Shown: piece by piece, positions 60,758-64,000 of the stretch
Layout: each line of letters opens with the position of its first letter
How positions within the stretch are numbered: the first letter of the stretch is position 1
From: Bordetella parapertussis
Lineage (GTDB): Bacteria > Pseudomonadota > Gammaproteobacteria > Burkholderiales > Burkholderiaceae_A
DNA: 64,000 nucleotides
Direction of reading: 5' to 3'
NCBI GenBank assembly: GCA_945862305.1
Contig: CAMAXF010000005.1
Span: forward strand, 62,001-126,000
Notes under the pieces: model-generated
Told to the model about the DNA's origin: nothing
What the model saw: the letters and a program-made list of their open reading frames with translations, nothing else
Database searches by the model: none
Position numbers and translations under genes: made by a program

Positions 60758-61740
60758 ACGCCCTGTAACACCCCATGGGCCTGCTGGTCCGCATGGTAGG
60801 ACGAGCGCACCAGTGGCCCCACCGCGGCATGCACAAAGCCCATGGCCTGGGCCTGCGCCTCAATGGTCTTGAATTCCTCCGGGGTCGCATAGCGCGTCAC
60901 CGGCAGGTGTGCATTCGAGGGAGCAAGGTACTGGCCCACCGTGAGCATGTCGACATCGTGGGCTCGCAGGTCTTGCATCACGGCAAGCACCTCCTCCAGT
61001 GTCTCGCCCAGGCCGAGCATGATGCCGCTCTTGGTGGGCACGCCAGGCACGCGGGCTTTGAAGGTCTTGAGCAGGTTTAGCGAGTGCTGGTAATCCGAGC
61101 CCGGGCGCGCCGCCCGATACAGCCGGGGCACGGTCTCAAGGTTGTGGTTCATCACATCTGGAGGCGCGGCCTCCAGGATGCCCATGGCCCGATCGAGCCG
61201 GCCACGGAAGTCGGGCACCAGCACCTCAATCTGGGTCTGGGGTGAGGCGGCCCGAACGGCTTGAATGCAATGAACGAAGTGCTGGGCACCGCCGTCCTTG
61301 AGGTCGTCGCGGTCCACGCTGGTGATCACCACATAGCGCAGGCCCAGGGCCGCAATGGTCTTGGCGAGGTTGGCGGGTTCGGCCTCATCAAGTGGGTCTG
61401 GGCGGCCGTGGCCCACGTCACAGAACGGGCAGCGCCGGGTGCACTTGTCGCCCATGATCATGAAGGTGGCCGTGCCATTGCCGAAGCACTCACCAATGTT
61501 GGGGCAGGAGGCCTCCTCACACACGGTGTGCAGCTGGTGGGCGCGCAGGATCGATTTGATCTCCGTAAAGCGGCTGTTGGGCGATGCGGCCTTCACCCGA
61601 ATCCAGTCGGGCTTGGGCAATGGCGCCTGCGGTGCAATCACCTTGATGGGAATCTTGGCGGTCTTGGCCGCGCCCTTGAGCTTGGGGTGCGGCTTCTGTG
61701 GGCCTTGGTCGAGCAGGCGTTGTTGGGCGGTGTCAGTCAT
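60754..61740 (-). CDS. lipA: lipoyl synthase
   Basis: Radical-SAM enzyme that inserts two sulfurs into octanoyl groups, 328 residues. The auxiliary cluster is [12 protein letters not shown] and the radical-SAM cluster is [11 protein letters not shown]. The long N-terminal extension is Lys/Pro-rich. Its start overlaps the lipB stop (ATGA), giving the complete lipoate pathway. Confidence 0.97.
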   Translation of the reverse strand: MTDTAQQRLLDQGPQKPHPKLKGAAKTAKIPIKVIAPQAPLPKPDWIRVKAASPNSRFTEIKSILRAHQLHTVCEEASCPNIGECFGNGTATFMIMGDKCTRRCPFCDVGHGRPDPLDEAEPANLAKTIAALGLRYVVITSVDRDDLKDGGAQHFVHCIQAVRAASPQTQIEVLVPDFRGRLDRAMGILEAAPPDVMNHNLETVPRLYRAARPGSDYQHSLNLLKTFKARVPGVPTKSGIMLGLGETLEEVLAVMQDLRAHDVDMLTVGQYLAPSNAHLPVTRYATPEEFKTIEAQAQAMGFVHAAVGPLVRSSYHADQQAHGVLQGV

Positions 61741-62357
61741 GTTCCAAAGGCATCTTCAAATCGTGCGCACAGGGCATCGGCTGCGGCCTGCCAGCCCACG
61801 CGATGTCCCAGTGTAGCCAGGTCTGTGACCCGCAGGCCAGCATGGCCACAGGGGTTGATGCGGTCGAAGGCGCTCAGGTCCATGTCCAGGTTGATGGCCA
61901 GTCCGTGGGTGGTGCAGCCGCGTCGCAGCTTCAAGCCCAGGGCTGCGAATTTCTCCAGGTCGCCATCCGGCCGCCGGTGATAGACGCCGGGCTCCCCCGG
62001 CCACCGGCAGGCCGTGGCCAGGCCCAGGTTCTTCACCCAATCGATCACGATCTGCTCGTACTGGAAGACCGTCTCGCGCACCAGGCCGCCCCGACGCTTC
62101 AAGTCGATCAAGGGAAAGACAATGAGCTGCCCAGGCCCGTGGAAGGTCACCTCCCCACCACGGTCGGTCTTGAGCACCGGAATCTCGCCGGCGGCACGCA
62201 CATGGTCTGGATTGGCCGCCAGGCCCAGGGTGATCACCGGCGCCACCTCGATGGCCCAGATTTCATCGGGTGTTTCGGGGGTGCGGCCATCGGTGAAGGC
62301 CTGCATCTTACGGGCCACGTCGGCATAGTCTGCTGGCTGGAATTGCCGACGAATCAT
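61737..62357 (-). CDS. lipB: octanoyl-ACP:protein octanoyltransferase
   Basis: Moves octanoate from ACP to lipoyl domains, 206 residues. [11 protein letters not shown] and [17 protein letters not shown], with the catalytic Lys and Cys, are typical. It is coupled to lipA and follows the DUF493 gene by 6 bases. Confidence 0.96.
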   Translation of the reverse strand: MIRRQFQPADYADVARKMQAFTDGRTPETPDEIWAIEVAPVITLGLAANPDHVRAAGEIPVLKTDRGGEVTFHGPGQLIVFPLIDLKRRGGLVRETVFQYEQIVIDWVKNLGLATACRWPGEPGVYHRRPDGDLEKFAALGLKLRRGCTTHGLAINLDMDLSAFDRINPCGHAGLRVTDLATLGHRVGWQAAADALCARFEDAFGT

Positions 62358-62363
62358 GACGGC

Positions 62364-62651
62364 CTAGAGCACAAGCTTGACCATGGGGTGGCTGGTCAGG
62401 GTTCGATAGATCTCATCGAGCTGGGCTCTGGACTGGGCCTGCACGATGAGGGTCAGGCTCAGGTATTTTGCAGTCCGACTGCTTCGGATCTCGACCTGGT
62501 CGGCCGACAATGGCCCGGTCAGCGGTGCCACGGCCGCCACAATGGTCTGGGCAAAGTCGTCGCGGCGCTCACCCATCACCTTGATGGGGAAGGCGCAGGG
62601 AAAGCCAAACAGGCTGTCTGCCGTGGTGTCGGGGCTGTCGTGTTCATCCAT
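62364..62651 (-). CDS. DUF493 (YbeD-like) protein
   Basis: Small protein of 95 residues with a ferredoxin-like fold, starting FPCAFPIKVMG and ending in TSHPMVKLVL as in YbeD. The position before lipB is conserved across many proteobacteria. A regulatory (ACT-like) role has been suggested but not established. Confidence 0.9.
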   Translation of the reverse strand: MDEHDSPDTTADSLFGFPCAFPIKVMGERRDDFAQTIVAAVAPLTGPLSADQVEIRSSRTAKYLSLTLIVQAQSRAQLDEIYRTLTSHPMVKLVL

Positions 62652-62665
62652 GGCGTCTGGCCCAG

Positions 62666-63553
62666 TCAGGCCCGATGCGCCGCAATGGCGTCGTCGTATG
62701 CGGCCCTCAGTGCCTGAAACACCGGCCCCGGCCTGCCCTGGCCAATGGCTTGGCCGTCGAGCTGTGTGATGGGCAGCACCTCTTTGGTGGCCGAACTCAT
62801 GAGCAGTTCATCGGCCCCAACCACCTCGGCCTCCGAGATGGCCCGCGATTCAAAGGGCACGCCCACCGCCTCGGCCAGCCTTGGCAGGATGGCCATGCGA
62901 ATGCCGGCCAGCAGCTGGTTGGAGCGTGGCGGCGAGAGCAATTGGCCTTGGTGCACGACCCAAATGTTGGAGGCCGCACCCTCGGTGAGCAGGCCATCGC
63001 GAAACAAGATGGCCTCATGGGCGCCTTGGGCCACCGCAGCCTCCCGCGCCAGCACATTGCCCAGCAGGGCCACCGACTTGATGTCACATCGCAGCCAGCG
63101 CTGATCGGGCATGCGAACGGCCTTCAGGCCGACGTCGCGATCGGATGCAGCAGGCCGCTTGAGTGGGCTCACCATGGCAAAGATGGTGGGCGGCACGGCA
63201 GGCCTGGGAAAGCTGTGGTCACGGCGTGCCACGCCGCGGGTGACCTGCAGGTAAATGAACTGGTCGTCGGTGGGGGCCCTCTCGATCAGGCCCTGCACAA
63301 TGCCGTCCCAGTCGACGTCGGCCGTGGCCTGGGCCAGTGAGAGCTCCGAGAGGCTGCGCTGCAGTCGGCCCAGGTGCTCGGGCCAGGCAAAGGGCTTGCG
63401 GCTGTAGACCGGCACCACCTCGTAGATGCCATCGCCAAAAAGAAAGCCGCGGTCGAGCACCGAGACCTGGGCCTGCGAGAGGGGGAGCCATCGGCCGTTG
63501 AGAAAGGCGGGTGCCTGGGGGTCGAGGTCGGCTGGAAAGAGTGGGTGGTTCAT
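62666..63553 (-). CDS. dat: D-amino-acid aminotransferase (class IV)
   Basis: PLP enzyme of 295 residues, probably D-alanine transaminase supplying D-Glu/D-Ala for peptidoglycan. The cofactor Lys is in RCDIKSVALLGN, DRGFLFGDGIYE is near the start and EGAASNIWVV holds the phosphate site. A branched-chain aminotransferase cannot be excluded, but the dac-dat-DUF493-lipB order favours Dat. Confidence 0.88.
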   Translation of the reverse strand: MNHPLFPADLDPQAPAFLNGRWLPLSQAQVSVLDRGFLFGDGIYEVVPVYSRKPFAWPEHLGRLQRSLSELSLAQATADVDWDGIVQGLIERAPTDDQFIYLQVTRGVARRDHSFPRPAVPPTIFAMVSPLKRPAASDRDVGLKAVRMPDQRWLRCDIKSVALLGNVLAREAAVAQGAHEAILFRDGLLTEGAASNIWVVHQGQLLSPPRSNQLLAGIRMAILPRLAEAVGVPFESRAISEAEVVGADELLMSSATKEVLPITQLDGQAIGQGRPGPVFQALRAAYDDAIAAHRA

Positions 63554-63591
63554 AAGAAGGGATGGCTCATGTGTGGGCTGGTGCCGGGTGT

Positions 63592-64000
63592 TTACGGGGT
63601 TGCAGTGCTGGGCGCATGAAAGGGTGCACGGGCCCAGAGCCGCACGCTGTCGATGGCCCGGCCCAAGAGGCCCGCCGATTTCACAGACTCTGCAGCCACG
63701 AGGTCCACCTCGTGGATCTGCAACGGGCCCATGAAAATGCGCAGGCTGCCCACCCGCTGGCCGGCCGTCACCGGGGCCACCAGGCCCGCGCCCGTCTGCA
63801 GTTCTGTGCGCAGCTCATTGAATCGCTTGCGGGGTGCGGCCACCAGAACGTCCTGACGGAACTCGGTCTTGAGTTTGGAGCGAATGCCTTTGAAAACCTC
63901 GAGCTCTGTTCCAATGGCGTTGCGCGCAAAAAGCCGCACGACATCGAACTGTTGGAAGCCAAAGTTCAGGAGCTCCAGGGTCTCCTGGGCGCGCACCTCT
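63592..64000 (-). CDS. D-alanyl-D-alanine carboxypeptidase, C-terminal part (cut by window edge)
   Basis: The frame stays open to the right edge, so only the last 135 or so residues are visible. RAQETLELLNFGFQQFDVVRLF and the beta-rich region after it match the PBP5 C-terminal domain, which positions the enzyme for trimming pentapeptides at the periplasmic face. The catalytic domain (SxxK, SxN, KTG) is outside the window. It precedes dat by 38 bases and fits the usual dacA/dacC-dat-ybeD-lipB order. Confidence 0.88.
   Translation of the reverse strand, partial: EVRAQETLELLNFGFQQFDVVRLFARNAIGTELEVFKGIRSKLKTEFRQDVLVAAPRKRFNELRTELQTGAGLVAPVTAGQRVGSLRIFMGPLQIHEVDLVAAESVKSAGLLGRAIDSVRLWARAPFHAPSTATP

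Overview
The window reads as a replication-origin-proximal stretch of a betaproteobacterial chromosome, most likely order Burkholderiales. The pointers are the betaproteobacterial-type GshA beside gshB and a partial PTS, the metX-metW pair, the def-fmt-htpX-rsmB-DUF4390-ntrYX-trkAH gene string, and hemE-priA directly after the ATP synthase operon. By eye the DNA is GC-rich (roughly 60% or a little more) and very tightly packed. No gap between genes reaches 300 bases, and many genes overlap by 4 to 44 bases. I see no insertion sequence, prophage, CRISPR array, rRNA or toxin-antitoxin pair. Family or genus cannot be decided from the sequence alone.

Layout. 0-2 kb: glnK-amt (ammonium sensing and uptake), closed by a clear terminator. 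2-7 kb: gshA-gshB (glutathione), then EIIA, HPr and EI of a PTS with no sugar permease. 6.8-10.3 kb: an orphan LuxR-type regulator facing metX-metW and an MFS transporter. 10.3-20.4 kb, minus strand: a long gene string def-fmt-htpX-rsmB-DUF4390-ntrY-ntrX-trkA-trkH, joining protein maturation, rRNA methylation, membrane proteolysis, a two-component system and K+ uptake. 20.4-23.9 kb, plus: dprA and topB. 23.9-30 kb, minus: dnaA-dnaN-gyrB and a 5'-nucleotidase. The dnaA-dnaN gap holds DnaA-box-like sequences, an AT-rich patch and a DnaA-trio-like repeat, so it is my candidate oriC.

30-34 kb, plus: rpmH-rnpA-yidD-yidC-mnmE. 33.9-39.2 kb: genes not usually part of the origin cluster, namely a single-domain asparaginase-like protein and pdxA on minus, then a coupled tauE-like / mmsA / semialdehyde dehydrogenase set on plus. 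39.2-43.6 kb: two parS sites one base apart in front of mnmG-rsmG-parA-parB. 43.6-50.7 kb: the complete atpIBEFHAGDC operon behind a good sigma-70 promoter. 50.7-54 kb: hemE, priA and a tRNA-Arg(CCG). 54-60.8 kb: a cytochrome c5-like protein, coq7, argS, a SPOR-domain protein, dsbA, rsmI, yraN, a BON lipoprotein and a TlpA-like thioredoxin. 60.8-64 kb, minus: dacA-like (cut by the window edge), dat, DUF493, lipB, lipA.

Taken together this is mostly core genome: replication initiation and segregation (dnaA, dnaN, gyrB, parABS), protein synthesis and membrane insertion, energy conservation (ATP synthase, cytochrome c, ubiquinone), thiol and redox chemistry (gshAB, dsbA, TlpA, lipoate) and ion or nitrogen homeostasis. 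I found no clearly new multi-gene system. The points most worth follow-up are the origin architecture with a trio-like repeat, the promoter layouts that put the dnaA and gshA start codons almost at the transcription start, the paired parS, the NtrX relative without an AAA+ domain whose kinase gene has a duplicated translation start region, and the tauE-mmsA-aldehyde dehydrogenase set placed between mnmE and mnmG.
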